NCBI GenBank assembly: GCA_023525975.1
Contig: CM042029.1
Location: forward strand, 84,736,849-84,800,848
DNA length: 64,000 nt
Origin: Smallanthus sonchifolius
Taxonomy: Eukaryota; Streptophyta; Magnoliopsida; Asterales; Asteraceae
Direction: 5' to 3'
Shown piece by piece: positions 46,031 through 59,545 of the stretch. Below the pieces are notes generated by a model. It searched no databases. It saw only the letters and a program-made list of their open reading frames with translations, and had not been told where the DNA came from. The translations under genes and the position numbers were made by a program. Position 1 is the first letter of the stretch. Each line of letters opens with the position of its first letter.

Positions 46031-49000
46031 TGTCACACCCCGCCAAGGCGGAAAAACAGGATGTAACTGTAGAGTCTAACCTCTGGACCTACAGTAACTG
46101 TTATATCGCATTGAACATAAGTACAAGAGAAACTAAAAAGGAAAGTTGTGCATTACATTGAACCATACTACATGCCTCTATCGAAAGTACAAATATACGG
46201 AAAATTCTAAATCAATACAAAGGGTCTAAAATGCCCAATTACAACCAAAAGTACATAATAATAACTCTTCCCAAAAGCAAGCCGTTTAAAGCTCGTTATC
46301 CACATAACTGTTTACCTGAAAAGCATGTTTCGAAAACGGATCAACTATAAAAATAGCTGGTGAGCACGCAGGTTTTGCGACTCTATAAAAAGTAAGTAAA
46401 TAAATTTTAAAATGTAATAGTAACCATCCACGGATGATAAGTACACGTGTTAAGATATAATTACCCTGAGCCACAATCAAAACCGTCAGACTAGTTGTTG
46501 CCCCTGTATCCAGGTGTCGAATGTGAACACCTACTATGGCTAATTATGCGCCCAAATGACCCTACAAGTCTGGTTGGCACGACCAACCCTGGGCGGGGGT
46601 GTCAACCCAAATAGTAGTATTCATAATTCTCACCGGCTATCCAAGCTAATTGATTGCGTTAAAGTGGGTACTTAATACATCCATAAGTAAACCCAGGTAA
46701 CCCTAATCCCAAGTAACAACGTGTAGAGTGAAACAGTTTTTCCCCCGTAAAACAGTAAAAACTGAAAAGTGGGCCGCGAAACTCACCTGGTAATGGTTTC
46801 ATATAAGTTTACAAGTTTGAAGTTAAAGTCCTAAATTGAACGTATACATGTGTGTTAACAAACAATTCACAAAATTCATAAAATTGTGCTCACAAGTTAA
46901 TAAATAGATTCTATATATTCTGATTTTAAAAGTAAATTCTAACAAGTTTTGCTAAATGACACATTTAGTCCTTCTAGTTTCAAAGTTGTCACTTTTAGTC
47001 CTTAGGGTTTTATGGATTATTAATTCAAGTAATTCATGATTTCTAATTAATATAATACCCTAATAACACTTATTTCAGGCTTGCATAATTATATATCTAT
47101 GCTTAAATCAAGAAGGTTAAATTACTTAATCTAATTTTCTTTCTTTTTCCATATAAATTAATTATTTAATCTTCTTAATTAAAAAGTTGTATTCAATTTA
47201 TATGTTATTAATATCTAATAACTTTATATCATTAAAATACTGATTTGAAGCCAAATATTCTTTTTCCCATAATTTTGAATGTTTGAATCATATCTTATGC
47301 ATTAATTAATCTATTTAATCAAAATATTCATAATAATTAATTCACTTGTCCAAAAATTATGAAATTACATCAGTAGTCTTAAAATGTCCATATGAGTCTA
47401 TATTAAAAGTATTAAGTCTAGATTTTTTCAAAATGTCGGGTGCGATAAAACGGGTTCGTTAAACTTGTCTTATTTTTATAAAATCTAATAAATTCTTAAA
47501 AATTACCAATTTTAGTTTATAAGCTTTTCTGTACGAATTATACTTCCATAAAAATTTTGGTTAATTTTGGAGTCTTGTAACCATGCGTTTTGAATTTCCT
47601 CTATTAAACTTGTATTAAATTAATATTAAATTAATAAATCAGAATTTTAAGTTTTCATTTTCAAGTTTCCTATTTTTACCAAGTTACCCACTGATTAAAA
47701 TGAAACCAAATTATAATATTACCAATTTGTATAAAACTCACTTAATTATACAACAAAACACATAAACTTATGATAATTCAAGTGTTGAGTTCATACCTTG
47801 ATCTTTATAGTATATGATCGACCAAAACTAGCAATTTCAACCATAGATTCTTCCTCAAATGATTCTACAAACATAGATGGATCATATATAGCAAAACAAA
47901 TCAATTAGTCAAGCCACCTTTAAGTATGTTTCAAGTGTGTTTACGTTCTTTCAACTTCGGGACTGTTTTAAGTAGTTTTAACCATTCAATTGACTTAGGG
48001 TTTTCTTCCAAAGTTTAGAGTGTTAAAATATGAGAAGGTAGGTATAAGAATCAAAAGATTTGGAGTAGTATAAGTACCTCAAACATGGTATACGAATGGA
48101 GGTATCATAGAAGCTGAATTCTCAGCGCAGTTATCTTGCGGAGGCTGTTTCGGGGTCTAAATCTCCACGAAATCGAGTGAGGTCAGAAGGGTTATTTCAA
48201 GGACTCATAGAACTAAATTCAGAAAAAGAATCAAGTGGTTTGGATAAGAATTGAGGGAGATATGGTCGAATGAAATTGGGTGTACGAATCTGGCAGAATG
48301 TTATGAAAATTGTGTATGAAAACAAGCTTGAATGATGCTGTTTTGTTGATGGCTAAATCTTTGCTCAAGAACACCTTCAATAATGCTTGAAGATCAATAG
48401 AACTCCAGAGAATTTCAAGAGAGAGATAGGTATGTGTGAGAGAAAACTAAGCAAAAGAAAGTGTGTGTTTGTGTTGGTGGTTTATGATATTAACAAGGAA
48501 ATAAAAGAGGTGCACATGGTTTGTCTCTAGCTTCATCATAAAAGGTAATGTGTTGTCATATTCTTGTTGAATGTGGCAAGAATTGTAGATAGGTGTCAAC
48601 ACAGCATCTGATTTCATTAGATTATGATTAAGTAATTTAGATCATTAGATGTAGGTTAATTAAATGTTTAGGTTGGTTAGTTGTTTTAGAGTTTGTAAAA
48701 AAAACCAAGATTTTAAACAAACAGTATGTCAATGGTTTAAATATAAAGGATTTCTATTAAACTTTATGATATTACATAATAAATTTACATGATATAAAAA
48801 AATATATATATAAAAAGGTTTCGTAAAGTTCTTAATCCAAAATGAGAATTTTATGTGATTTTATACTTATGAGTGGGCTCGTGGCTTGACCATTTGATAT
48901 AAAATAATATCATCTACTGTAAAGTTTAAAAATACTATAATTATAAAAAAAAATCGTAATGATTTCTAACAACATTTAATTCATATTTTTGCATGACTTC

Positions 49001-49193
49001 GTAAGAGTATATATATATATATATATATTATGTGTTTATTGTAGGTTATCAAGAATCGTTAAACGATTCGTCAAGCAATATCACGTAAGGAGTTCACCTA
49101 TTGGGCTTATAACTGAGCCGTTATTGGGTCGAGCTCAACTATGGTGAATTAACTATCAAAAAAGTAACTGATTCAAATTTCAGGGTTATCACA
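46031..49193 (-). repeat. 3' LTR of element E
   Basis: A 3163-bp LTR starting TGTCACACCCC and ending TTATCACA on plus. It is nearly identical to 53576-56704 apart from ~35 extra bases near 46065 and scattered changes. The intron-like segment lies at 46786-46316 (minus, 471 bp). Confidence 0.85.
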
Positions 49194-52100
49194 TTCTTCT
49201 CTCGTTAAAGAAGTTTCGTCCTCGAAACTTAGTTCAAGTTATGCTCTAGAATCATCTCAGCTTATCCACATGAGGTTTTTGTATCCTCTATTTATTTGTG
49301 TCTAAGGAGAATTACTAGATTTTGTTCCGCCCAGTGATATATGATATCAATTACTGAAAATCAATATGCATTAATGGGTAGGACTAGAAAAATTAGATAT
49401 CCTTTAATTAAGATTGCTAACGAGCAATGTCAAATATATCCTTTGGATTTTACCAACAAGATAGAAATAGTTATTTTGACAGGCAAGAATAACAATTAGA
49501 TTGAAAGGATACGTTTATGTAAACACTCTAAGCGTTATGTGAGTTCAATTGACATTTGTGAACAACAAGAAAATTATTCAGAATGATTGTACCTAGCGAT
49601 TATCAGTAATAGTGATTACTAATCAGAAGTTGGTACGTTGCTACATCAAAGGGCGATACAACATGGTTGGTATGCATAAAACATAACCGTAAAAAGAATA
49701 TCGATACCTGAGGATTTTGAAAATCAAAATATCGAGTGGATGAGGCTTACACTCTTTGTACTAGAATGGAAGAGTGTTGGTTAGTTATTAAAGAATGACT
49801 TAATAATGATTGAATAACGAGTAATCTAAGCGTAAATCTTTACACAGCAAGTATATCATGGGTACGAAAAGGATTGTACCAAACTCGAGTCGTGAAACCG
49901 AAGATTAACAAACAAAGGATATTATACTAGGATTCTATCGAGATAAATTTGTTAAGAGTCAAGTTTACTCATTCCTATCAAATGTTATAGGAAATGAGTC
50001 ATCATCATAAAATAGATGTCAGCGATGACCCGTGCTATGTAACCTCACCACAAAGCATTAGGATTCGATACTAACTCGCATGTTAGTCTCAATATAATAT
50101 AACCATGTTTGGTGATTTTCAATTAAAGGTTCATATACCTATTGTCGAAAGTTAGCAATGGGTTATATGATAATCAAGTCATGATAAGATATAGATAAAT
50201 CAAATAACTAAAAATCCAGAACGATCTAATCAAGTAGATTAGTTAAAAAAAACTAGGTGTCAGTTCAATAGTTGGACATTGAATTGACAACCACCAGCAG
50301 TCGAATTTGGTTAACGGTCAGAAATGGAATTATGATATTTTAACAAGAAGTCCATATTAAAAAGATGGTCTACTCCTCACATTAAGTCGTCCAAATTTGA
50401 TAGGATAACATTAGACGTCTACATCTTTCTTGATATGTATTGAAATGATTCAGAAGTATTCCGTTATTCATCTAGATGAAGAAATAAACAGTCACGTTGT
50501 GGAAATAATCTCATAAAAATAGTGTCCCCCGAAAATGATTATGAGCTTCCTAACCCACAAAATGGTTAGACTTTGATATAATATCATTGTCAATTTATCC
50601 TGGGGTTTGATTCTCATAAAGTAGACATAAGAAAATAGGATAGGATCAAGTAAAACTTCAGGAATTTGTCAAATATGAGGACGTCATGCTCATAGGTCCC
50701 TTAAGGATAATGCAATCCCAAGCGGATCTTCAAGAGAGTAGAGTCAACTATGATTCGTCCCTTGTTCCTCTTCCTGGTAGTGTACAACTTTAATCGGTTA
50801 AGAATCGTAAAACAAATAAATAAATTCAAAATTTCCCTCCTATGATTTTAGGACACATCTTTCAAATGAAAATGTTTTCAAATTTCAACTTAGGTCCTCG
50901 CTTTTCCATTAAACTCGGTGGAAATGGACCATAAGGTTTCAGAGTTTGTCCTTAGATCTCGCGTTGAAGGGGTTCGAATAGATAATCAGCCAATAACTGG
51001 TAGTACAGCATGCCTGCAACTTTCTTGGCTTTCGAACGGTACCACTATGACTTACCATTTCGTATTTCACCCATACTAGTTATAGCCTAAAATCCTTTGC
51101 ATAAGGGTTTAAGCCATAAATTAGATGGAATGAGTGTTTGAATGTCATAGATTCGTATTCTTTTAGGGCACGTGTTAAGAAGTCGTTTCGAAACAATAGT
51201 TGCTCTAAGGCTTTCTAATTACAGGTGACGGAGAGTAAGGGATGTGTATACGTCTCTACCTAGTTGGAAATCAGAAAGTCAATCAACAAAATGACATTTG
51301 AGGGAGAGCAGGTACAAAAAGGATATGAGACTATCATATTCGGATATATAAGGACAGTATACGTAGAGTAACAAATAGCGATAATCACCATAAATAAACT
51401 TTGAATGATTACTAATAAAATTTTCGGTACACAAAGAATCATTCCAACATAAAGTTTCATTTTCTCCATTAAAATGGTTTTCAATAAGGCATTGAAGCAC
51501 CAGGAGAAATCAAGATTTGCAAAACATACGTAGCAATGTTCACAAAAAAGGGAATTAGTTTCATACTAAGCCATAGTTATCCCAAAAATAAAAAGTTTTT
51601 TGTAAATCCAACCAAAAGAATCCTGAGCACAAGCCGCTCAGTGACCATAGTAGAAATACAAATGATAGAAATAAACATGACAATGAACGTCGTAAAGATG
51701 GCTCCTCCTAAGTAAACAAGTTTCTCAAGTTAGGTTTCCACAATATTAGCGTCGCGGTTAAGAGAATCGGGATTGAGTATACCAAATTACCATAGTGAGT
51801 GCAAAGCACTTGCAATGGAAATTTCAAGTAGGTGTAAAACTGAATTATTAAGAATATTTATCAGGAGTATAGTGAAAATGACAAACATCGTAATGAGGAT
51901 TTATACGAACGATCGTATAGAAAGGTTGTATGGCCCAAGAAAAGAATATTAATTTGCTTTAAGGAATTTCTCCATCATATTGTTACTCCATCGATGTTAG
52001 AGTGCGTTTGGATTATAAGATAAAATCCAAGATTATGTCGGGACCTCCGATGATAGTTGTACACTTACTGCAAGTGTCAAGCGTTGTAAAGCCCATACTG

Positions 52101-53575
52101 AATTTACGTGGCCAGTAAACTCTCAAGGGATCTGATATAGCAAGTAAAATAGATAAGAGAAAATATTCGTTTCTCAAGATTCACTAAGGAGTTGATTAGA
52201 TCAAATTCGAATTTCTCTTGTTCCTTCAGAACTGCGAGAACGTTACACAAAGATCCATTAGGGGAGTTAGAAATGCCGTGGTCTGATTCACGCTAGACCG
52301 AGAGTAGTCGCTTGCGTTGACGAACATATAACAAAATTGAAATGAGAAAATCTTTAGCTGGATCTCAAATGTGAAGCAATACTTAACAAATGATTGCCAA
52401 ATTCGGTCCAAATACCGAGGTTAAATCAACTGAGAACAGATCTCTTCAGTGTCTCGGTCTAAATTTTTATGCAAAAGAAATCTTGATAAGAGTTTTGGAT
52501 CCATTATGATTCAAAGATAAAAGAGACAATATAAATTCCCATGTCACCTGAGGTATCCCATCGCATCATTCGATGTATTCGGCTCAACCCTAAGGTTACG
52601 ATAGTTTCGATCAATATTCGGATGACTGGGAATCGGGAATAGAAATACAGATTAATCATGAACATTAACTCGGACAGTAAGACTCACTAAAGTTCTCATG
52701 CACTGTAGATTATGATTACGTGTGCACCCGTAATGATAATTTACTTTGCATGGTCCCTACAGTGTTTCCTCTATCTCGAGCTCTCAGCTAAAAAAAGGAA
52801 CTGAAATGTTCATTGGATCACGTCATCATTTTGCACTTTCACGTAAAAGTGTGGATGTTCTATCTGGTCACTTTTAATTATTTGTACCAATACTCATGGA
52901 TCTGTAGACTAATGCTATTGTTAGATGGAGGTAATGATAGAGGGGAACAACTGGCGTCCTCTAATAAAAGATAAAGTGTGTGGTGGAAGTTAGACAGTAA
53001 TAATAGGGCAGAGATCCCCAAATCAGAGTCGAGAAAGTCATGCTACAAATTTGTACATATACGTGGATACAATGATCCAACAAAACAAACAAAAAAAAAG
53101 TCTATGGGTCTCCTGACCCGTAGAGTTCTCTCCCGTTTAGTCCTGCTTCTCCACCTCGGGTTCCCTTTAGATCGAGCAATTCTATCTGTCATATCTCATG
53201 GCGAAAGTTCTAGCCATCCAATCTAGCAGATCACCAAAGCAAGTATATACCGCACAAAGTGAAAACAATAGATGTTAAATAAGAAAGTCGACTCCAGAAC
53301 TGGATTAGATGCAGGTGCAGGTACAGCTCGAGGTAACACCAAGACAGATAGAGGCGGATATAGATTACCGCAAACGTAACCGGAATCATCAAAGAGTACG
53401 CGTAGTACTGTGACGACGACATGATTATGACGAAGCAATGTGTCGTAGATAAGCAAGAGGTAGTATGCAATGCACATATAATTCCTACGGTTCAATGCAA
53501 TAAACTTAGAGTTATAGTCTAGGTCTAGTCTCGGGTAAACCTAATTCTCTATAACCAGTGCTCTGATACCAAGTC
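49194..53575 (-). other. Interior of element E, no recognisable protein
   Basis: Frames in this stretch are short (the longest about 90 residues, 53223-53495 minus) and show no zinc knuckle, DTG protease, reverse-transcriptase or integrase motif. Base composition is less AT-biased than the LTRs, suggesting former coding sequence that has decayed, or a large non-coding derivative (LARD type). Confidence 0.6.
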
Positions 53576-56500
53576 TATCACACCCCGCCAAGGCGAAAAA
53601 ACAGGATGTAACTGGTATATCGCATTGAACACAAGTACAAGAGAAACTAAAAAGAAAGTTGTGCATTACATTGAACCATACTACATGCCTCTATCGAAAG
53701 TACAAATATACGAAAAATTCCGAATCAATACAAAGGGTCTAAAATGCCCAACTACAACCAAAAGTACATAATAATAACTCTTCCCAAAAGCAAGTCGTTT
53801 AAAGCTCGTTATCCCCATAACTGTTTACCTGAAAAGCATGTTTTGAAAACGAATCAACTATAAAAATAGCTGGTGAGCACGCAGGTTTTGCGACTCTATA
53901 AAAAGTAAGTAAATAAATTTCAAAACGTAATAGTAACCATCCACGGATGATCAAGTACACGTGTTAAGATATAATTACCCTGAGCCACAATCAAAACCGT
54001 CAGACTAGTTGTTGCCCCTGTATCCATGTGTCGAATATGAACATCTACTATGGCTAATTATGCGCCCAAATGACCCTACAAGTCTGGTTGGCGCGACCAA
54101 CCCTGGGCTGGGGTGTCAACCCAAATAGTACTATTCATAATTCTCACCGGCTATCCAAGCTAATTGATTGCGTTAAAGTGGGTACTTAATACATCCATAA
54201 GTAAACCCAGGTAACCCTAATCCCAAGTAACAACGTGTAGAATGAAACAACTTTTCCCCCGTAAAACAGTAAAAACTGAAAAGTGGGCCACGAAACTCAC
54301 CTGGTGATGGTTTCATATAAGTTTGCAAGTTTGAAGTTAAAGTCCTAAATTGAACGTATACATGTGTGTTAACAAACAATTCACAAAATTCATAAAATTG
54401 TGCTCACAAGTTAATAAATAGATTCTATATATTCTGATTTTAAAAGTAAATTCTAACAAGTTTTGCTAAATGACACATTTAGTCCTTCTAGTTTCAAACT
54501 TGTCACTTTTAGTCCTTAGGGTTTTATGGATTATTAATTCAAGTAATTCATGGTTTCTAATTAATATAATACCCTAATAACACTTATTTCATGCTTGCAT
54601 AAATATATATCTATGCTTAAATCAAGAAGATTAAATTACTTAATCTAATTTTCTTTCTTTTTCCATATAAATTAATTATTTAATCTTCTTAATTAAAAAG
54701 TTGTATTCAATTTATATGTTATTAATATCTAATAACTTTATATCATTAAAATACTGATTTGAAGCCAAATATTCTTTTTCCCATAATTTTGAATGTTTGA
54801 ATCATATCTTATGCATTAATTAATCTATTTAATCAAAATATTCATAATAATTAATTCACTTGTCCAAAAATTATGAAATTACTTTAGTAGTCTTAAAATG
54901 TCCATATGAGTCTATATTAAAAGTATTAAGTCTAGATTTTGTCAAAATGTCGGGTGCGATAAAACGGGTTCGTTAAACTTGTCTTATTTTTATAAAATCT
55001 AATAAATTCTTAAAAATTACCAATTTTAGTTTATAAGCTTTTCTGTACGAATTATACTTCCAGAAAAAGTTTGGTTAATTTTGGAGTCTTGTAACCATGC
55101 GTTTTGAATTTCCTCTATTAAACTTGTATTAAATTAATATTAAATTAATAAATCAGAATATGAAGTTTTCACTTTCAAGTTTCCTATTTTTACCAAGTTA
55201 CCCACTGATTAAAATGAATCCAAGTTATAATATTACCAACTTGTATAAAACTCACTTAATTATACAACTAAACACATAAACTTATGATAATTCAAGTGTT
55301 GAGTTCATACCTTGATCTTTATAGTATATGATCAACCAAAACTAGCAATTTAATCCATAGATTCTTCCTCAAATGATTCTAGAAACATAGATGGATCATA
55401 TATAGCAAAACAAACCAATTAGTCAAGCCACCTTTAAGTATGTTTCAAGTGTGTTTACGTTCTATCAACTTCGGGACTGTTTTAAGTAGTTTTAACCATT
55501 CAATTGATTTAGGGTTTTCTTTCAAAGTTTAGAGTGTTAAAATATGAGAAGGTAGGTAAAAGAATCAAAATATTTGGAGTAGTATAAGTACCTCAAACAT
55601 GGTATACGAATGGAGGTATCATAGAAGCTGAATTCTCAGCGCAGTTATCTTACGGAGGCTGTTTCAGGGTCCAAATCTCCACGAAATCTAGTGAGGTCAG
55701 GTGGGTTATTTCAAGGACTCATAGAACTAAATTCAGAAAAAGAATCAAGTGGTTTGGATAAGAATTGAGGGAGATATGGTCGAATGAAATTGGGTGTACG
55801 AATCTGGCAGAATGTTATGAAAATTGTGTATGAAAACAAGCTTGAATGATGCTGTTTTGTTGATGGCTAAATCTTTGCTCAAGAACACCTTCAATAATGC
55901 TTGAAGATCAATAGAACTCCAGAGAATTTCAAGAGAGAGATAGGTATGTGTGAGAGAAAACTAAGCAAAAGAAAGTGTGTGTTTGTGTTGGTGGTTTATG
56001 ATATTAACAAGGAAATAAAAGAGGTGCACATGGTTTGTCTCTAGCTTCATCATAAAGGTAATGTGTTGTCATATTCTTGTTGAATGTGGCAAGAATTGTA
56101 GATAGGTGTCAACACAGCATCTGATTTCATTAGATTATGATTAAGTAATTTAGATCATTAGATGTAGGTTAATTAAATGTTTAGGTTGGTTAGTTGTTTT
56201 AGAGTTTGTAAAAAAAACCAAGATTTTAAACAAACAGTATGTCAATGGTTTAAATATAAAGGATTTCTATTAAACTTTATGATATTACATAATAAATTTA
56301 CATGATATAAAAAATATATATATATAAAAAGGTTTCGTAAAGTTCTTAATCCAAAATGAGAATTTTATGTGATTTTATACCAATGAGTGGGCTTGTGGCT
56401 TGACTATTTGCTATAAAATAATATCATCTACTGTAAAGTTCAAAAATACTATAATAATAAAAAAAATCGTAATGATTTCTAACAACATTTAATTCATATT

Positions 56501-56704
56501 TTTGCATGACTTCGTCAGAGTATATATATATATATATATTATGTGTTTATTGTAGGTTATCAAGAATCGTTAAACGATTCGTCAAGCAATATCACGTAAG
56601 GAGTTCTCCTATTGGGCTTATAAGTGAGCCATTATTGGGTCGAGCTCAACTATGGTGAATTAACTATCAAAAAAGTAACTGACTCAAATTTCAGGGTTGT
56701 CACA
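53576..56704 (-). repeat. 5' LTR of element E
   Basis: A 3129-bp partner of the LTR at 46031. Its inner edge reads TATCACACC instead of TGTCACACC. It contains an intron-like segment on minus from 54300 (CAG/GTGAGTTTCG) to 53829 (CATGCTTTTCAG), 472 bp. Unlike B, C and D, it has no tRNA-like module. Confidence 0.85.
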
Positions 56705-56834
56705 ATTTATTAGAATAATGATTATTAAAAAAAGGGAAGTGCATTTAATAAGAGAGAGAGGGGAAAAAAATGGTGACAAGAGATGTGTACGTGACACGTG
56801 ACATAAATGATTTTCATTTATTATATAATATAGA

Positions 56835-59039
56835 TAGAGACAGAAATTTTTTAATACAAAGGAATTATTTCGTGCGATGATACGAAGGATTTTGAATTAC
56901 TGATATAGGAAATCAAGGGTTAAGATCAAAGGTGATTGTTTTATAGGGAAAACACCACAGAATAGTAACCAAGTTTCAAAAGTGTTCCAGTTAGGTTACT
57001 AACCATACTATACCCGAGAGTGTATACCGTGTAAAGTTCATATTGAGTGACCTAACTGGAACGCTTTCAAAACTTGGTTACTATTCTACAAAGTTACTCC
57101 TTGTTTTATACGTGAAAAGATTTTAAAAGGGGTAAAACTAGAATAGCCTACATTTGTTGATTTTTTACAAGCTCTCCCATTTTATTTAAAATAAGCATAA
57201 CTTTTTTACACAATGTTATTTTTATTTTTTTTAAATTATATCATAAAATTGAGCATTTTATTTTATTTAACTTGAGTATAGTCTTGCTATACTTTTATTT
57301 AAAAAAACTACATTTTTTAAAATGTCGATGTGTTATGCTTATAACATGTGTGATTATGGTCATGCGTTATTATAAAACATGCGTATAATATGTGTGATTA
57401 TGATCATGCGTTATTATAAAACATGTGTATAACATGCGTGATTATGGTCACGCGTTATTATAAAACATGCGTGATTATGGTTATGCGTTATTATATTTTA
57501 AAGTTCCTAAATCTTAATTGTATTTTAAAGTTCAAACTATAACCGTCTCCAAAAACTTTTCGTCTCTCCCGTTTCACCTTCTAGTTTTGGGTTTGTATAT
57601 TGAAAATATTATTTTTTTGTCTTTTATATATCAACATGTCCAAAAATTAAAAATAAAAAAATAAACGAGTTGTCTCGACAAACCACAAGCTGGCTCGAGC
57701 TCAACTTTTTAGCTCGTTAAATTTTTTTAGCCGAGTATGAGCCCATCCCGGCTCGACTCAGCTATAGCCTTAGTTCGGAGGTGGTTTAAGGTTTAGCTGG
57801 TACAAGATTGTATACAGGTCAATCAGACTTTTTCGGACGAATCCTTTTTTCCTAACAAAACAAAGTAAACGAACACAAAAATAATTCTATACATCATAAT
57901 TCTTGTTTTATTATGATTGTATAATTTGTCATAAGCATGGTGTACAAAGTATATTTATGATGTGGACATATTCTCCCTTTTGGTGTTGGAATAGGTTTTG
58001 ATTTTCAGAAGCTGTATAATAGATTTCTATAATCAGAATCGATTTTAATAACTAGGGATAGCAATGGGCCGGGTGTTATTAATCTCAGTCTCATTGTAAA
58101 TCGTATCATGTACCCGGTCCAATTCCCGTCGGGTTTCGGGCATACCCATGAGCATCAGATGTACTTGGTTGGTTTGTTAAAAATATATACCCGTTGAGAT
58201 TTCCACTACATTTCTTTTTTTGCCATTGTAACTATCATATAATTTTTATTTATATAACTATTACAAATTATAATATAATACATTACATACATATAAGCGT
58301 CATAATAAATAAATAATACCATTACAATTTTTTATATAATGTATGTATATATTTCACAAGATACAAAATATAAATGTTATCACTAAATACATATTCAAAA
58401 AAAAAAAAAATTTCATATGATAAAGCTACTAAAATGAAGCATTATTATTGGAAATAAATATGTATACAGTATACGTATAATATTATAGGGAAGGGTTAGA
58501 ATGAAAACCCATTTCAGTTGTGAAAACTCATAGAAACTCAATTTAACTTATTTTTTTTATTAGCCTTTTTTATTACATATTTCGTCACAAAAAAAAACAA
58601 AAAACCGCCGAGTAGTTTTTTTTTTAAATCTTGAAAAATAACTGAAATTAACGTTTTTTTTAAATATTGGTCAACATGACGTTAGTAGTAACATATGTAA
58701 CACATGAAAAAATAGCAAAAATTCACGTTTTACATATGTAACAACGTTCAGCAATTTAAATAAAATTATAAAAATATCCATTTGGAGCTTTTTTTGCCAA
58801 AGGTTATAAAATTAGATATAGGATCTATCTAAAAAAATTTATTTTTTCTTTAAATTTTCACCAATTTTTAGCTGTTACATACGTTAGTAGAGAGTTTCCA
58901 TAGTTTTCTCAACTCAATAGATTTTCTCTAAATACTTACCCTATTATTATAAGCTAGATTATGTATTAATGTTATTATATAGGGGTATGTATTGTAAATT
59001 AGGTAAATAAATGGATCTCTAAAATGGTCGGTTGACTAT
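56835..59039. other. AT-rich intergenic DNA with a fold-back and a minisatellite
   Basis: 56959-57087 is an inverted repeat with ~38-bp arms (AGAATAGTAACCAAG and its inverse), probably a MITE. 57340-57495 is a ~44-bp unit (TGATTATGGTCATGCGTTAT core) repeated about 3.3 times. 57655-57780 has CTCGAGCTC-type phrases like those at 7938-8352. 58040-58200 resembles a dispersed repeat starting near GCAATGGGCCGGGT. No gene is seen. Confidence 0.5.
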
Positions 59040-59347
59040 ATTTTATTTTATTTTTGAAAGGCGAAAATCTCATAGAACCAGCTAGATAGAGAATAGCGAA
59101 ACAGTACAGAAAAAAGGACAAAAGACATACCAAGAAAAAAAAACACAAAAAGAGCGGAAAATTACTGCTCAAATAGCCTAACGACTAAAAATTAAAAAAG
59201 CACCAATTATCCCAGTCCAAAGTAGGCAACTTAGCCCGGTTTTTAACCAAAGAAATCCCACCGTTTTTATTTGTTCTATGATTTTTAGAATGAGAATCTT
59301 TTGATTTTCGAAGATGTGTTTGTTACTAGCTTTCCAAAAAGTCCAGA
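59040..59347 (-). pseudogene. LINE (L1-type) reverse-transcriptase C-terminal fragment
   Basis: On the minus strand a ~60-codon frame reads FNWLFWTFWKASNKHIFEN, then KTVGFLWLKT, before a stop. This resembles the conserved tail of plant LINE ORF2 proteins (the WKxRN...F and W-rich segment). A 3' region and A-rich end follow toward 59040. It is 5'-truncated, as LINE insertions usually are. Confidence 0.5.
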
Positions 59348-59545
59348 ATAACCAGTTAAACTAACCGATGTCTCAAATCTTGACTCCCTCCACTCGAGAT
59401 TGGTAAGAACAGGTCGATTGACTATCTAGTTATGAAAAGATTGCTTGAACAGGAAAAGTGAAGTGAGTGTTACGTTACTTCTTCCTTCCTGGTTTCTTCT
59501 TTTGAATAGTAGCTTTGACATTATAAACACTGCTTTATTACTTTA

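Larger units (their letters stand above)
46031..56704 (-). mobile_element. Element E: LTR retrotransposon without recognisable coding region
   Basis: LTRs 46031-49193 and 53576-56704 face the minus strand. The primer site TGGTATCAGAGC (minus) is at 53571-53560, beside the right LTR, which is therefore the 5' LTR. The target duplication ATTTA flanks it (46026-46030, 56705-56709). The polypurine side, near 49194-49235, reads GAGGACGAAACTT on minus, as in gypsy chromoviruses. The 4.4-kb interior has no frame I recognise as gag or pol. Confidence 0.85.
45420..56834 (-). mobile_element. Non-autonomous Helitron interrupted by element E
   Basis: On the minus strand the 3' end is CCCGCGTAATGCACGAGAA...CTAG at 45420 and the 5' end is TCTATATTATATAATAAATG at 56834. 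The host bases A (45419) and T (56835) flank it, as Helitrons require. Net Helitron sequence is only about 0.74 kb (45420-46030 and 56705-56834). It is related to the 433-bp copy at 59546-59978. No Rep/helicase is present. Confidence 0.7.

Noticed and set aside
49194..53575. Hidden gag-pol in element E
   Set aside because: None of the usual motifs (CCHC, DTG, F/YxDD, HHCC, DDE) could be found by reading either strand; a profile search could overturn this.
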